Positions 8,901-17,909 of a stretch of DNA of 58,452 nucleotides are shown in pieces. The stretch is from Gammaproteobacteria bacterium SG8_30. GTDB lineage: Bacteria > Pseudomonadota > Gammaproteobacteria > Steroidobacterales > Steroidobacteraceae. The translations under genes were made by a program, and so were the position numbers. A model generated the notes under the pieces. It saw only the letters and a program-made list of their open reading frames with translations. It did not search any database and was not told the DNA's origin. The number at the start of each line of letters is the position of its first letter. The first letter of the stretch is position 1. The stretch is taken from assembly GCA_001303245.1 (NCBI GenBank), contig LJNS01000021.1, positions 1 to 58,452 of the forward strand. The letters run 5' to 3'.

Positions 8901-9968
8901 TCAGCCCGGCGCGGCGCGACGAGCCTGCTGCCAGGCGAGCCGCGCCGCTTCCTCGACGCAGGCGGCGTACGCCCTGGCGGTCGCGCCTGCCGCCGTTCCC
9001 CGGATCAGCCTGCCGCGGATGCCATGGAACACCGCCGCGAGCTTGAACAGGTTGAACGCGAGATAGAAGTCGAGATCGGGCACGGAATCGAGCCCCATCC
9101 GCTCGCAGTACCATCGCACGTAGAGATCCTCGGGCGGCAGGTTCAGCGCCTGCAGGTCGCGTCCTGCAAGGCCCGTCACCGCCAGCGGCGGCATGCGATA
9201 CATCATCAGGTGGTAGGTGAAGTCGGCGATCGGGTCGCCGAGCGTGGCCAGCTCCCAGTCCAGGATCGCGAGCACCCGCGGCTCCTCGGGATGGAACACC
9301 AGGTTGTCGCAGCGGTAGTCGCCGTGGACGAGCGTGGTACGCTCGGTGCCGGGCATGTGCGTCGGTAGCCAATCGACGAGCCGGTCCATGTCCTCGTTGC
9401 GGCCGGCCTCGGTGTCCTCGAGGTACTGCCTCGACCAGCGCGAGAACTGGCGCACCACGTAGCCGCCGGCGCGCCCGAAATCGCCGAGCCCCGCAGCGCG
9501 GTAGTCGGCGCGATGCAGCCGTGCGAGCGCATCCACGATGGCCTCGCAATGCGCAGGACGAGCGGCCTGCGGCACCTCGGGCAGCGCCGCGTCACGGAGG
9601 ATCCGGCCTTCGACGCACTCCATCACGTAGAAGCTCGTGCCGATCACCGACTCGTCCAGGCAAAGGTGCAGCGCCCGGGGAACCGGTACGCCGCCGAGCC
9701 TGCCGAGCGCGTCGATCACGCGGTACTCCCGGTCCACCGCATGCGCGGAAGGCAGCAGCACGCCGGGCGGCTTGCGCCGAAGGACGTAGCTGCGACCCGG
9801 CGTCCGCAGGCGATAGGTCGGGTTCGACTGTCCTCCGGCGAACTGCTGCAGGCTGAGCGGGCCCGCGTAGCCGGGCAGAAGCTCGCGCAGGTAGTCGTCG
9901 AGTCGCGCCTCGTCGATCTCGAAGCCCCGCCGCACCGGGCCGGCCGTGCCGCCGGCGCCCGCGGTCAC
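8901..9968 (-). CDS. APH-type phosphotransferase (ACAD10/11-like)
   Basis: This 355-residue protein has an aminoglycoside-phosphotransferase/choline-kinase fold: the GGQSNPTYRL nucleotide loop, catalytic HGDYRCDN and the metal-binding LDWELATLGDP. This bacterial subfamily is usually encoded with acyl-CoA dehydrogenases and SDRs, and in mammals the same domain is fused to ACAD10/11, which phosphorylate 4-hydroxy acids or hydroxyacyl-CoAs before dehydration. The GTG start at 9968 overlaps the SDR stop (GTGA), so it is translationally coupled to that gene. A hydroxyacid/hydroxyacyl-CoA kinase is more likely than antibiotic resistance. Confidence 0.8.
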   Translation of the reverse strand: MTAGAGGTAGPVRRGFEIDEARLDDYLRELLPGYAGPLSLQQFAGGQSNPTYRLRTPGRSYVLRRKPPGVLLPSAHAVDREYRVIDALGRLGGVPVPRALHLCLDESVIGTSFYVMECVEGRILRDAALPEVPQAARPAHCEAIVDALARLHRADYRAAGLGDFGRAGGYVVRQFSRWSRQYLEDTEAGRNEDMDRLVDWLPTHMPGTERTTLVHGDYRCDNLVFHPEEPRVLAILDWELATLGDPIADFTYHLMMYRMPPLAVTGLAGRDLQALNLPPEDLYVRWYCERMGLDSVPDLDFYLAFNLFKLAAVFHGIRGRLIRGTAAGATARAYAACVEEAARLAWQQARRAAPG

Positions 9969-10744
9969 AGCGAGCCGACCAGGTGACCGCCGTCGACGCT
10001 GATGACCTCGCCGGTCATGAACGACGAGGCCTCGCTGGCGAGCAGCAGGAGCGGCCCGTCCAGTTCCTCGGGCCGGCCGAGACGGCGCTGCGGGATCCGG
10101 CGCACCAGGGCGCGTCCGGCGTCGGTCTCCCAGAAGTCCCGATTGATGTCGGTGGCGAAGTACCCGGGCGCGAGCGCGTTCACGCGGATTCCGTCGCGCG
10201 CCAGCTCCAGGGCCATGACCCGGGTCAGCTGTATCAGGCCGGCCTTCGACGTCGCATAGGGGGCGACCTGCCCGGCCTGACGGATGCCCAGGATGGAGGC
10301 GACGTTGACCATCACTCCGCCCTGGCCCCGTTCCCGCATCCTTCGCGCCACGGCGGTCGAGACCAGGAAGGGCCCCTTCAGGTTGGTGTCCAACACGAAG
10401 TCCCAGTCCTCGCCGGCCTGCTCGAGCACGGGACGCTGTACGGTGACCCCGGCGTTGTTGACCAGCACGTCGATCGGACCGAGCTGCAGCTCGATGCCCG
10501 AGATCGCTGTATCGATCGATCCGGGCTCGCGCACGTTCATCGGCGCGGCGAGGGCATCACCACCGGCCTCGCGGATCGCGGCCACGACCGCGTCGAGCCG
10601 GTCCGTGCTCCGGGCGGCGGCGGCGACGCGCGCCCCATGTGCCGCGAGCACCCGGGCGAAGTGCGCGCCGAGGCCGCGCGAGGCGCCCGTGACGAGCACG
10701 ACCCGGCCGGCAAGGCCCGGCCAGCAGCTCGGCGATGAACCCAT
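9965..10744 (-). CDS. Short-chain dehydrogenase/reductase (SDR)
   Basis: This 259-residue classical SDR has TGASRGLG (residues 19-26) for NAD(P) binding, NNAGVTV, and the catalytic YATSK with a serine in NVASILG. The C-terminus [14 protein letters not shown] is the usual family ending. The ATG at 10744 has a GGAGAGG upstream. It is the first gene of a leftward pair with the APH-type kinase, suggesting that one makes or uses a hydroxyacid handled by the other. It shares a short promoter region with the divergent malonic-semialdehyde-reductase-like gene. Confidence 0.85.
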   Translation of the reverse strand: MGSSPSCWPGLAGRVVLVTGASRGLGAHFARVLAAHGARVAAAARSTDRLDAVVAAIREAGGDALAAPMNVREPGSIDTAISGIELQLGPIDVLVNNAGVTVQRPVLEQAGEDWDFVLDTNLKGPFLVSTAVARRMRERGQGGVMVNVASILGIRQAGQVAPYATSKAGLIQLTRVMALELARDGIRVNALAPGYFATDINRDFWETDAGRALVRRIPQRRLGRPEELDGPLLLLASEASSFMTGEVISVDGGHLVGSL

Positions 10745-10860
10745 GGCGAGCCTCTCCGCGAATCCACCGGTTGCCGCGCAAGTATACTCGGCGGCCCCGG
10801 TCCTCCGGCCGGGGCGGATGCCCCGGGACGCGAAATCAGACCCGTGAGGGAACACAGCCC
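10745..10860. promoter_or_regulatory. Divergent promoter between SDR and RutE-like gene
   Basis: The palindrome AGTATACT (10781-10788) supplies a TATACT -10 hexamer in both directions. No TTGTCCGGACAA motif is present here, so this pair need not belong to the GntR regulon. Confidence 0.45.
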
Positions 10861-11451
10861 ATGAAGACGGCGCTCGACCACCCGGCCCTCGACCAGCTCT
10901 TCCGGAAGGCCCGCTCCTACAATCGCTGGACCCGGGACGAAGTGAGCGACGAGCAGCTCGAGGCGCTGTACGAGCTCTTCAAGTTCGGTCCGACGTCGGC
11001 AAACTGCTGCCCCGCCCGGTTCGTGTTCGTGAAGAGCCCCGAGGCGAGGGCGCGCCTGGTCCGCTGCGTGAATCCCGGGAACGTGACCAAGGTCGAGCAG
11101 GCCCCGGTCACGGTGATCGTCGGCATGGACCTCGAGTTCTACGAGCGCGTTCCCGAGCTCTTCCCCCACAATCCCGGCGCGCGCGAGTGGTTCGTGGAAC
11201 CCGAGTCTGCGCGGGTCAACGCCCTGCGCAACGGCTCGCTGCAGGGCGCCTACCTGATCCTGGCGGCGCGTGCGCTCGGGCTCGACTGCGGCCCCATGTC
11301 GGGCTTCGACAACGCGCGGGTCGACGCGGAGTTCTTCGCCGGGACGACCGTGAGGTCGAACTTCCTCTGCGCGCTCGGCCACGGCACGACCGAGAAGCTC
11401 CACCCGCGCGGCCCGCGGCTCCCCTTCGGCGAGGCCTGCCGCATCGAGTGA
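10861..11451 (+). CDS. rutE: Malonic semialdehyde reductase-like nitroreductase (RutE/HadB family)
   Basis: At 196 residues it matches the RutE family over its full length: [18 protein letters not shown] near residue 40, [12 protein letters not shown], and the C-terminal [19 protein letters not shown]. coli RutE reduces malonic semialdehyde to 3-hydroxypropionate in the Rut pyrimidine pathway. No other rut gene is present here, so the enzyme more likely removes a reactive aldehyde or reduces a related enone in the local CoA-ester pathway. It is convergent with cysNC. Family is certain; substrate is inferred. Confidence 0.8.
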   Translation: MKTALDHPALDQLFRKARSYNRWTRDEVSDEQLEALYELFKFGPTSANCCPARFVFVKSPEARARLVRCVNPGNVTKVEQAPVTVIVGMDLEFYERVPELFPHNPGAREWFVEPESARVNALRNGSLQGAYLILAARALGLDCGPMSGFDNARVDAEFFAGTTVRSNFLCALGHGTTEKLHPRGPRLPFGEACRIE

Positions 11452-11469
11452 CCCGGGATCCCCGCGTGC

Positions 11470-13374
11470 TCAGCCCTCCAGCAGGCCTGCCCGGGCGAGG
11501 TGCCCGATGATCAGCTCGGCGGACTGCTCCGGCGATGACGACATCGTGTCGAGCGTGATCTCTGCGTGCTCCGGCGGCTCGTAGGGCGAGTCGATGCCGG
11601 TGAAGTTCTTGATGCGGCCCTCCCGCGCCTTGCGGTAGAGGCCCTTGGGGTCGCGCTGTTCCGCAACCGCGAGCGGCGTGTCGACGAACACCTCGACGAA
11701 CTCGCCCTGCTCCACGAGCTCGCGCGCCATGCGCCGCTCCGAGCGGAACGGCGAGATGAACGACACCAGCACGATGAGTCCGGCGTCGACCATCAGCTTC
11801 GACACTTCCGCGACCCGGCGGATGTTCTCCACGCGATCCGCCTCCGTGAAGCCGAGGTCCTTGTTGAGGCCGTGGCGCACGTTGTCGCCGTCCAGCGTGT
11901 AGGTGTGCCGGCCGAGCGACTGCAGCCGCTTCTCGACGAGATTGGCGATGGTCGACTTGCCGGCACCCGAGAGCCCGGTGAACCACAGCACGCAGGACCT
12001 CTGCCCTTTCTGGGCGGCGCGCGAGCGCTTGTCGACGTCGAGCGCCTGCCAGTGGACGTTCTCGGAGCGCCTCAAGGCAAAGCGGATAAGCCCCGCGCCG
12101 ACGGTGTCGTTGCTGAGCTTGTCGATGAAGATGAAGCCGCCCGTGTCCCGGTTCTCCTCGTAGGAATCGAAGGCGATCGGCCGGTCGGTGCTCAGGTTGC
12201 ACAGCCCGATCTCGTTGAGCTCGAGCTGCTTCGCGGCCACGTGCTCGAGCGTGTTGACGTTCACTTTGTGGCGCAGGTCCGTGATGCTCGCGGTCACGGT
12301 GCGCGGCCCGAGCTTCATGAGGTAGGGCCGCCCCGGGAGCATCGGCTCCTCGTGCATCCAGATCAGCGTGACCTGGAACTGGTCGGCGACGGCCGGCGGT
12401 GCCTTGGCCCCGGCGATGACGTCGCCGCGGATGACGTCGATCTCGTCCTCGAGCGTCACGGTCACCGACTGGCCGGGGACGGCTTCGTCGAGGTCGCCGT
12501 CCTGGGTCACGATGCGCGCGACCCGGCTCTGCCGGCCCGAGGGCAGCACGCGCACCTCGTCGCCCGGGCTCACCGTGCCGCCGGCGACGGTGCCTGCGAA
12601 GCCGCGGAAGTCCTGGTTGGGCCGGTTGACCCACTGCACCGGCAGCCGGAAGGCGCGGTGGCGCAGGTCCTGCTCGATCTGCACCGTCTCGAGGTGCTCC
12701 ATCAGGCTCGGCCCGTAGTACCAGGGCGTGTTGACCGAGCTCTCGGTTACGTTGTCGCCCCGCAGCGCCGACAGGGGGATCGCGGTGACCTCGTCGAAGC
12801 CGAGCAGGCGGGCGAACTCGCGGTACTCGGCGACTATCGCCTCGAACACCTCGTGCCCGTAGCCGACCGCGTCCATCTTGTTCACCGCCAGCACCACGTG
12901 GCGGATGCCGAGCAGCGAGACGATGTAGCTGTGCCGGCGGGTCTGCTGCAGCACTCCCTTGCGCGCGTCGACGAGGATCACCGCGAGGTCCGCCGTCGAT
13001 GCGCCGGTCGCCATGTTGCGCGTGTACTGCTCGTGCCCCGGGGTGTCGGCGACGATGAACTTGCGCTTGTCGGTCGAGAAGAACCGGTAGGCGACGTCGA
13101 TGGTGATGCCCTGCTCGCGCTCCGCCGCGAGCCCGTCAACGAGCAGGGCGAAGTCGATCTCTTCGCCCTGCGTGCCGACCTTCTTCGAGTCGGCCTCGAG
13201 CGCTGCCAGCTGGTCCTCGAAGATCAGCTTGGATTCGTACAGCAGACGCCCGATCAGCGTGCTCTTGCCGTCGTCGACACTGCCGCAGGTGATGAACCGC
13301 AGCATGCCTTTGTGCTGGTGGGCCTCGAGGTAGGCCTCGATGTCCGAGGCGATCAGGTCGGACTTGTGGGACAT
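11470..13374 (-). CDS. cysNC: Bifunctional sulfate adenylyltransferase subunit 1 / APS kinase
   Basis: This 634-residue fusion activates sulfate. The CysN GTPase half (residues 1-445) has GSVDDGKST (31-39), DTPGHEQY and NKMD and drives APS synthesis with CysD. The C-terminal CysC half has a second P-loop ([11 protein letters not shown]) and phosphorylates APS to PAPS. The ATG at 13374 overlaps the cysD stop (ATGA), so the two subunits are coupled. The fused form is common in proteobacteria. The product feeds cysteine synthesis or sulfation. Both halves look complete. Confidence 0.95.
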   Translation of the reverse strand: MSHKSDLIASDIEAYLEAHQHKGMLRFITCGSVDDGKSTLIGRLLYESKLIFEDQLAALEADSKKVGTQGEEIDFALLVDGLAAEREQGITIDVAYRFFSTDKRKFIVADTPGHEQYTRNMATGASTADLAVILVDARKGVLQQTRRHSYIVSLLGIRHVVLAVNKMDAVGYGHEVFEAIVAEYREFARLLGFDEVTAIPLSALRGDNVTESSVNTPWYYGPSLMEHLETVQIEQDLRHRAFRLPVQWVNRPNQDFRGFAGTVAGGTVSPGDEVRVLPSGRQSRVARIVTQDGDLDEAVPGQSVTVTLEDEIDVIRGDVIAGAKAPPAVADQFQVTLIWMHEEPMLPGRPYLMKLGPRTVTASITDLRHKVNVNTLEHVAAKQLELNEIGLCNLSTDRPIAFDSYEENRDTGGFIFIDKLSNDTVGAGLIRFALRRSENVHWQALDVDKRSRAAQKGQRSCVLWFTGLSGAGKSTIANLVEKRLQSLGRHTYTLDGDNVRHGLNKDLGFTEADRVENIRRVAEVSKLMVDAGLIVLVSFISPFRSERRMARELVEQGEFVEVFVDTPLAVAEQRDPKGLYRKAREGRIKNFTGIDSPYEPPEHAEITLDTMSSSPEQSAELIIGHLARAGLLEG

Positions 13375-14273
13375 CAGAAGTAGCCTTCCTGCTTCTTGCG
13401 CTCCATCGCCGCGGAGCCGTCCTGGTCCACGGCACGACCCTGTCGCTCGGACTTGGTCGCAAGCAGCATCTCGCGGATGATGTCCGGCAGCGTCACCGCC
13501 TCGCTCTCGGTCGCGCCGGTGAGCGGCCAGCAGCCGAGGGTCCGGAAGCGCACGGTCCGCGTCACGGGAGTCTCGTGCGGCTCGAGCGGCATGCGGTCGT
13601 CGTCGACGACGAGCAGCCGGCCGTCGCGCTCGATCACCGGCCTCGGGGCCGAGTAGTAGAGCGGGACGATCGGGATCTTCTCGAGATGGATGTACTGCCA
13701 GATGTCGAGCTCGGTCCAGTTGGAGAGCGGAAACACGCGCAGCGACTCGCCCTTGCGCTTGCGGGTGTTGTAGGTGCGCCATAGCTCGGGGCGCTGTCGC
13801 CGCGGATCCCAGCGGTGCTGCGGCGAACGCAGCGAGAAGATCCGCTCCTTGGCCCGCGACTTTTCCTCGTCGCGGCGACCGCCGCCGAAAGCGCAGTCGA
13901 AGCCGTACCTGTCGAGCGCCTGCCGCAGCGCCTCGGTGAGCATGATGTCGGCGTAGGCCGCGCCGTGCGTCCAGGGCCTGACCCCCGCGCGCGCGCCCTC
14001 ATCGTTGGTGTGCACGATCAGCCTGAGCCCGAGTTCAGCCACGCGGCGGTCCCTGAACTCGAGCATGTCGCGGAAGTCCCAGCCGCTCGCGATGTGCAGC
14101 AGCGGGAACGGCGGCCTGGCCGGGTAGAAGGCCTTGAGCGCCAGGTGCAGCATCACCGAGCTGTCCTTGCCGATCGAGTAGAGCATCACGGGACTCTCGG
14201 CATCCCCCATCACTTCGCGCATGATGTGGATGCTCTCCGCCTCGAGGCGCTGGAGATGGGTCAGGGTCGTCAT
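13374..14273 (-). CDS. cysD: Sulfate adenylyltransferase subunit 2
   Basis: This 299-residue PP-loop ATP pyrophosphatase is the catalytic partner of CysN and makes APS from ATP and sulfate. The PP-loop is [11 protein letters not shown] (about 32-42), the family's [15 protein letters not shown] is present, and the C-terminus RKKQEGYF is typical. One oddity is [10 protein letters not shown] (59-67) where most CysD proteins read LLHVDTxWKF. A TACAAT -10-like hexamer on this strand (14320-14325) suggests a separate promoter, so it is not simply part of the upstream citE unit. Confidence 0.93.
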   Translation of the reverse strand: MTTLTHLQRLEAESIHIMREVMGDAESPVMLYSIGKDSSVMLHLALKAFYPARPPFPLLHIASGWDFRDMLEFRDRRVAELGLRLIVHTNDEGARAGVRPWTHGAAYADIMLTEALRQALDRYGFDCAFGGGRRDEEKSRAKERIFSLRSPQHRWDPRRQRPELWRTYNTRKRKGESLRVFPLSNWTELDIWQYIHLEKIPIVPLYYSAPRPVIERDGRLLVVDDDRMPLEPHETPVTRTVRFRTLGCWPLTGATESEAVTLPDIIREMLLATKSERQGRAVDQDGSAAMERKKQEGYF

Positions 14274-14319
14274 GTCGGCTGGCTGCCCCCCGGGGGATGC
14301 CGGTCTGAACGCGGGGCGG

Positions 14320-14325
14320 ATTGTA
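14320..14325 (-). promoter_or_regulatory. Probable -10 hexamer of cysD-cysNC
   Basis: The leftward strand reads TACAAT about 46 bp before the cysD ATG in an otherwise GC-rich gap. No good -35 is visible. Confidence 0.4.
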
Positions 14326-14357
14326 AGGGAAAACGGACCGCCGGCTTCCGTCGGGCG

Positions 14358-15248
14358 TCAGGCTCCGGCCCGGATCTGCAGCCGCTCGGCCAGGGCGAGC
14401 GTCGCCCTGGCGCGTGCGACGACGGGATAGTCGACGAACTCGCCGTCGACCTGGATGGCCGCCGACCCCGCCCGCTGTGCGGCCTCGAAGGCAAGCACCA
14501 CGGCGCGCGCCCAGTCCACTTCGGCCGGCGTGGGCGCGAAGATCTCATTGGCGAGGGGGACCTGATCCGGATGGATGCACAGCTTGCCGAACAGCCCGAG
14601 CCTGCGTGCACGGGCGGCCGAGTCGCGGAAACGCGCAGCCTCGCGCACCTGGACCACGACGCTGTCGACCGGCGGCGGGAGGCCGGCGGCTCGCGAGACG
14701 TGCACCAGGCGGGCACGGACGTACGCAATGCCCGCCTCGTCGTCGCCTGCGTCGAGACCGAGGTCCAGCGAGTAGTCCGCAATGCCGAAGCCGAGCCTCG
14801 TGAGCCGGGGCGTCGCGCGCGCGAGCTCGCCGAGCCGCTCGACGCCGACCGCCGTTTCCACCAGCGCCATCATCCCGATCGTGCCCGGCCCGAGGCCCGC
14901 ACGGTGCTCGAGCTGGCCGAGCACCCAGTCGAGCGAGGTGAGCTGGTCCGGGCGCTCGGCCTTGGGCAGCACGACGCCGGCGAGCCCCGGCCCCGCGACG
15001 GCCTCGAGATCGGCGAAACACCACGGGCTCTCGGTCCCGTTGACGCGTACCCAGGCGGGCGTCGGGCGCGGCGTGGCGAGGAGTTCTGCCACGGCGGCGC
15101 GGGCCGCGGTCTTCTCGTCCGCGGCGACGGCATCCTCGAGGTCCAGGATCACGGCGTCGGCGCCGCAGTCGAAAGCCCTTTCGCGGCGGCGCACATGGCT
15201 GGCCGGGGCGAAGAGATAACTGCGCGCGGGAGGTGCGGGCGACTCCAT
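14358..15248 (-). CDS. CitE/HpcH-HpaI family CoA-ester lyase
   Basis: This TIM-barrel protein of about 296 residues belongs to the citrate-lyase beta family that cleaves citramalyl-CoA, malyl-CoA or similar esters. The metal and substrate motifs AVILDLEDAVAADEK, WVRVNG, GIADYSLDLG and KLCIHPDQV are visible. The ATG at 15248 (MESPAPPARSYLF) lies 11 bp after the gntR stop, so the two are probably co-transcribed. The divergent maoC and acyl-CoA-dehydrogenase genes suggest a hydratase-lyase route like that for itaconate or other C5 dicarboxylates (Ict-Ich-Ccl in Pseudomonas). That route is inference. Confidence 0.85.
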   Translation of the reverse strand: MESPAPPARSYLFAPASHVRRRERAFDCGADAVILDLEDAVAADEKTAARAAVAELLATPRPTPAWVRVNGTESPWCFADLEAVAGPGLAGVVLPKAERPDQLTSLDWVLGQLEHRAGLGPGTIGMMALVETAVGVERLGELARATPRLTRLGFGIADYSLDLGLDAGDDEAGIAYVRARLVHVSRAAGLPPPVDSVVVQVREAARFRDSAARARRLGLFGKLCIHPDQVPLANEIFAPTPAEVDWARAVVLAFEAAQRAGSAAIQVDGEFVDYPVVARARATLALAERLQIRAGA

Positions 15249-15258
15249 CCGGCCTGCC

Positions 15259-16041
15259 TCAGGCACCGCTCCAGACGGCGCCGCCACCGGACTGCCAGCC
15301 GCGCTCGAGTCCCATCGAGTACGTGAACCGGTCACCCGGGTGCTCCGAGACGGAGACCATGAACAGGCGGCGATCGCGATCGAGGTAGCGACGCACCACG
15401 GTGAGGGACGGCGTGCCCGCCGCCACGCCGAGCGCCTCGCTCATGCGCTCGGGGATCGCACGGGCCATGATGTCGACGTCGATGCTCGCCACCCGCTGGC
15501 CGTAGCGATCCTCGACGAGCTCGTAGACGAAGCCGCTGCGTCGCCCCACTGCGGCGGCGATCCCGGCGTACTCCGGCAAAAGGTAAAGATCGGTCCAGCA
15601 AACGGGCGGGCCGCCGTCGGCGAACTCCCGCAGACAGCAAAGCAGGTGCCACGCAGCGCCCGTCTTGCAGCCGAGAAGCCGCGCCAGCGCCCTGCCGGCC
15701 CGAACGGATTCCGAGGATCGGAGCACGAGCCGGCTGCCTGCCGGGTACTGCAGCAGCGCGGCCGGAGAGCGCACGGCCTGCACGTATGACTCGGTCGGCT
15801 GGCGGGCCAGTACCACCGTGCCGACGCCTTGCCGCCGGCCGATCAGTCCGAGCTCCTCGAGACGGCGAAGCGCCTCGCGCACGGTGTGGCGGCTGACGTC
15901 GAAGTGCCCGACCAGCTCGAGCTCGCCCGGCAGCGTGTCGCCGACCGCGAGCCGGCCGGCGCGGATGTCCCCCAGCAGCGACTCCGCCACCTGCTGGTAG
16001 CGCTTGCGTGCTCCGCCCGGGGTCGATGCCTTCCTCGCCAT
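15259..16041 (-). CDS. GntR-family transcriptional regulator with UTRA domain (HutC subfamily)
   Basis: This 260-residue protein has an N-terminal winged helix (about 12-75; the recognition region is HFDVSRHTVREALRRLEELG) and a C-terminal UTRA effector-binding domain (about 95-240, ending SVSEHPGDRFTYSMGLERG). The ATG at 16041 (MARKASTPGG) begins the HTH; longer starts would run into the operator region. TTGTCCGGACAA lies 54 bp upstream, which suggests autoregulation and control of the divergent maoC operon. The same palindrome occurs at two other promoters. Repression relieved by a pathway acid or CoA ester is the likely mode, but the effector is unknown. Confidence 0.88.
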   Translation of the reverse strand: MARKASTPGGARKRYQQVAESLLGDIRAGRLAVGDTLPGELELVGHFDVSRHTVREALRRLEELGLIGRRQGVGTVVLARQPTESYVQAVRSPAALLQYPAGSRLVLRSSESVRAGRALARLLGCKTGAAWHLLCCLREFADGGPPVCWTDLYLLPEYAGIAAAVGRRSGFVYELVEDRYGQRVASIDVDIMARAIPERMSEALGVAAGTPSLTVVRRYLDRDRRLFMVSVSEHPGDRFTYSMGLERGWQSGGGAVWSGA

Positions 16042-16204
16042 GCCGCCGATTTCCAGCCCCGCGGATTGACAGCCGTTCGCCGCCAAACCTACCATTTGTC
16101 CGGACAACCTGACCCAGACCCGCATCATACTGGACGGTGCCTGCGGCCGCATCACTCCCGGCGGAGCAGACCGCCGGCCCGCAGTCCGCCCGCGGAGCGC
16201 GCGC
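16042..16204. promoter_or_regulatory. Divergent gntR/maoC promoter region
   Basis: This 163-bp gap holds TTGTCCGGACAA at 16096-16107. For gntR the leftward strand has a TATGAT -10-like hexamer at 16124-16129, so the operator would lie just downstream of the start point. CATACT (16126-16131) is a possible rightward -10. Confidence 0.5.
16096..16107. promoter_or_regulatory. Candidate GntR operator, TTGTCCGGACAA
   Basis: This perfect 12-bp palindrome is identical to that at 6530-6541. It lies between the regulator gene and the operon it most likely controls, the classic arrangement for a local GntR repressor. Confidence 0.75.
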
Positions 16205-16723
16205 ATGAGCCATCACGCCCGGCCGGTCGGCCCCCATCGTTTCCGCGAGAGCTTTGGACGCTACTTCGAGGACTTCGAGGTCGGCGACGTGTACGAGCAC
16301 CGGCCAGGCCGGACGATCACCGAGACGGACAACACCTGGTTCACGCTGCTCACCATGAACACGCACCCGCTGCACTTCGACCAGGAGTACGCGAAGGCCA
16401 GCGAGTTCGGCAGGACGCTCGTCGCGAGCCCGCTCACGGTGGCGCTCATGGTGGGAATGAGCGTCTCCGACGTGAGCCAGAAGGCAATCGCCAACCTCGG
16501 CTGGCGGGAGATCCGCCTCACCCACCCGGTCTACCCGGGGGACACGCTCTATGCCGAGTCGGAGGTGCTGGAGAAGAGGGAGTCGAAGAGCCGCCCCGAG
16601 GCTGGGGTCGTGACCGTGCGCACCGCTGGCCGGAATCAGGAAGGCGTCGTCGTGTGCACCTTCGACCGCACGATCCTCGTGGCCAAGCGCGGCCACGGGG
16701 TCGAGGACAAGATCGGCTACTGA
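16205..16723 (+). CDS. MaoC-like enoyl-CoA hydratase
   Basis: This 172-residue single hot-dog protein would hydrate an enoyl-CoA. The signature region reads FTLLTMNTHPLHFDQEYA (about 46-64); the Asp of the usual (R)-hydratase motif is Asn here. The ATG at 16205 starts the operon maoC, acyl-CoA dehydrogenase, CoA-transferase, OPT transporter, CoA-transferase. With the divergent CitE lyase it resembles the hydratase-lyase pairs of itaconate/mesaconate catabolism. The gene stops 10 bp before the dehydrogenase. Confidence 0.85.
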   Translation: MSHHARPVGPHRFRESFGRYFEDFEVGDVYEHRPGRTITETDNTWFTLLTMNTHPLHFDQEYAKASEFGRTLVASPLTVALMVGMSVSDVSQKAIANLGWREIRLTHPVYPGDTLYAESEVLEKRESKSRPEAGVVTVRTAGRNQEGVVVCTFDRTILVAKRGHGVEDKIGY

Positions 16724-16733
16724 GGAGCGCCCC

Positions 16734-17909
16734 ATGAATGCAGCCGCCGCGGAATCCCTGCGACCGAGCGACGAGGAGGAGGCCCAGATACTCGACACCA
16801 TCGAGCGCTGGGTCGACAAGGAGGTCCGCCCGATTGCGAAGAAGTTCGACCAGGCCGACGAGTACCCCTTCGATCTCGTCGAGCAGATGAAGGAGCTCGG
16901 CCTGTTCGGTGCGACGATCTCCCAGGAGTATGGCGGCCTCGGGCTGTCCGCCACCTGCTACGCGCGCCTCGTGTCGACCATTTCCGCCGCGTGGATGGCG
17001 CCCACGGGCATCTTCAACTCGCACCTGATCATGGCCCAGGCGGTGGAGCGCCACGGGACCGAGGAGCAGAAGAGCGACCTGCTGCCCCGGTTCGCCACTG
17101 GCGAATTGCGCGGCGGCATCGGTCTCACCGAGCCCGGCGCCGGCACGGACCTGCAGAGCATCCGCACGGTTGCCGTGCGCGACGGCGACCACTACGTCGT
17201 CAACGGCACCAAGACCTGGATCACCAACGGCGTCCACGGCACCTGCTTCGCGGTGCTGGTGAAGACGGACCCTGACGCCGAGCCCCGGCACCGCGGCATG
17301 AGCCTGTTCATCTGCGAGCGCGGCGCGGGCTTCACCGTCGGCAAGAAGCTGAAGAAGCTCGGCTACCGCTCAATCGACAGTGCCGAGCTCGTCTTCGACG
17401 GCCATCGCGTGCCCGCAGCCAGGCTCGTCGGCGGCGAGGAAGGCCGAGGCTTCCAGCACGCCGTCGGCGGCCTCGAGCTCGGGCGCATCAACGTGGCGGC
17501 CCGCGGCGTGGGCCTGGCGACGGGCGCGCTGCAGGATGCGCTGCGCTACGCTCAGCAGCGCCAGACCTTCGGCAGGCCGATCGCCCAGCACCAGGCGATC
17601 CAGCTCAAGCTCGCCGACATGGCGACCCGCGCCGAGGCGGCCCGCCTGCTGGTCGAGCAGGCGGCGCGCAAGTACGACACCGGCGCGCGCTGCGACCTCG
17701 AAGCCGGCATGGCCAAGCTCTACGCCTCCGAGGCGGCCGTGTCCAACAGCCTGGACGCGATGCGGATCTTCGGCGGCTACAGCTACTCCGTCGACTACGA
17801 CGTCGAGCGGTACTATCGAGATGCACCGCTGATGTGCATCGGCGAGGGCACCAACGAGATGCAGCGCATCATCATCGCCCGGCAGCTGGTGCAGAGGCAC
17901 CCGGCGTGA
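16734..17909 (+). CDS. Acyl-CoA dehydrogenase
   Basis: This 391-residue FAD enzyme has GIGLTEPGAGTD, the WITNG flavin segment, RQTFGRPIAQHQ and MRIFGGYSYSVDYDVERYYRD. The catalytic base is Glu371 in CIGEGTNEMQ, as in medium- and short-chain enzymes. It oxidises an acyl-CoA to a 2-enoyl-CoA and passes electrons to ETF. It sits between maoC and a CoA-transferase whose GTG start overlaps its TGA, so oxidation and hydration are encoded together. Methylsuccinyl-CoA or a branched acyl-CoA would fit the neighbours, but substrate is inference. Confidence 0.92.
   Translation: MNAAAAESLRPSDEEEAQILDTIERWVDKEVRPIAKKFDQADEYPFDLVEQMKELGLFGATISQEYGGLGLSATCYARLVSTISAAWMAPTGIFNSHLIMAQAVERHGTEEQKSDLLPRFATGELRGGIGLTEPGAGTDLQSIRTVAVRDGDHYVVNGTKTWITNGVHGTCFAVLVKTDPDAEPRHRGMSLFICERGAGFTVGKKLKKLGYRSIDSAELVFDGHRVPAARLVGGEEGRGFQHAVGGLELGRINVAARGVGLATGALQDALRYAQQRQTFGRPIAQHQAIQLKLADMATRAEAARLLVEQAARKYDTGARCDLEAGMAKLYASEAAVSNSLDAMRIFGGYSYSVDYDVERYYRDAPLMCIGEGTNEMQRIIIARQLVQRHPA

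Noticed and set aside
8901-9968. Aminoglycoside resistance gene
   Set aside because: The fold is APH-like, but the sequence type and the SDR and acyl-CoA context point to metabolic ACAD10/11-like kinases.
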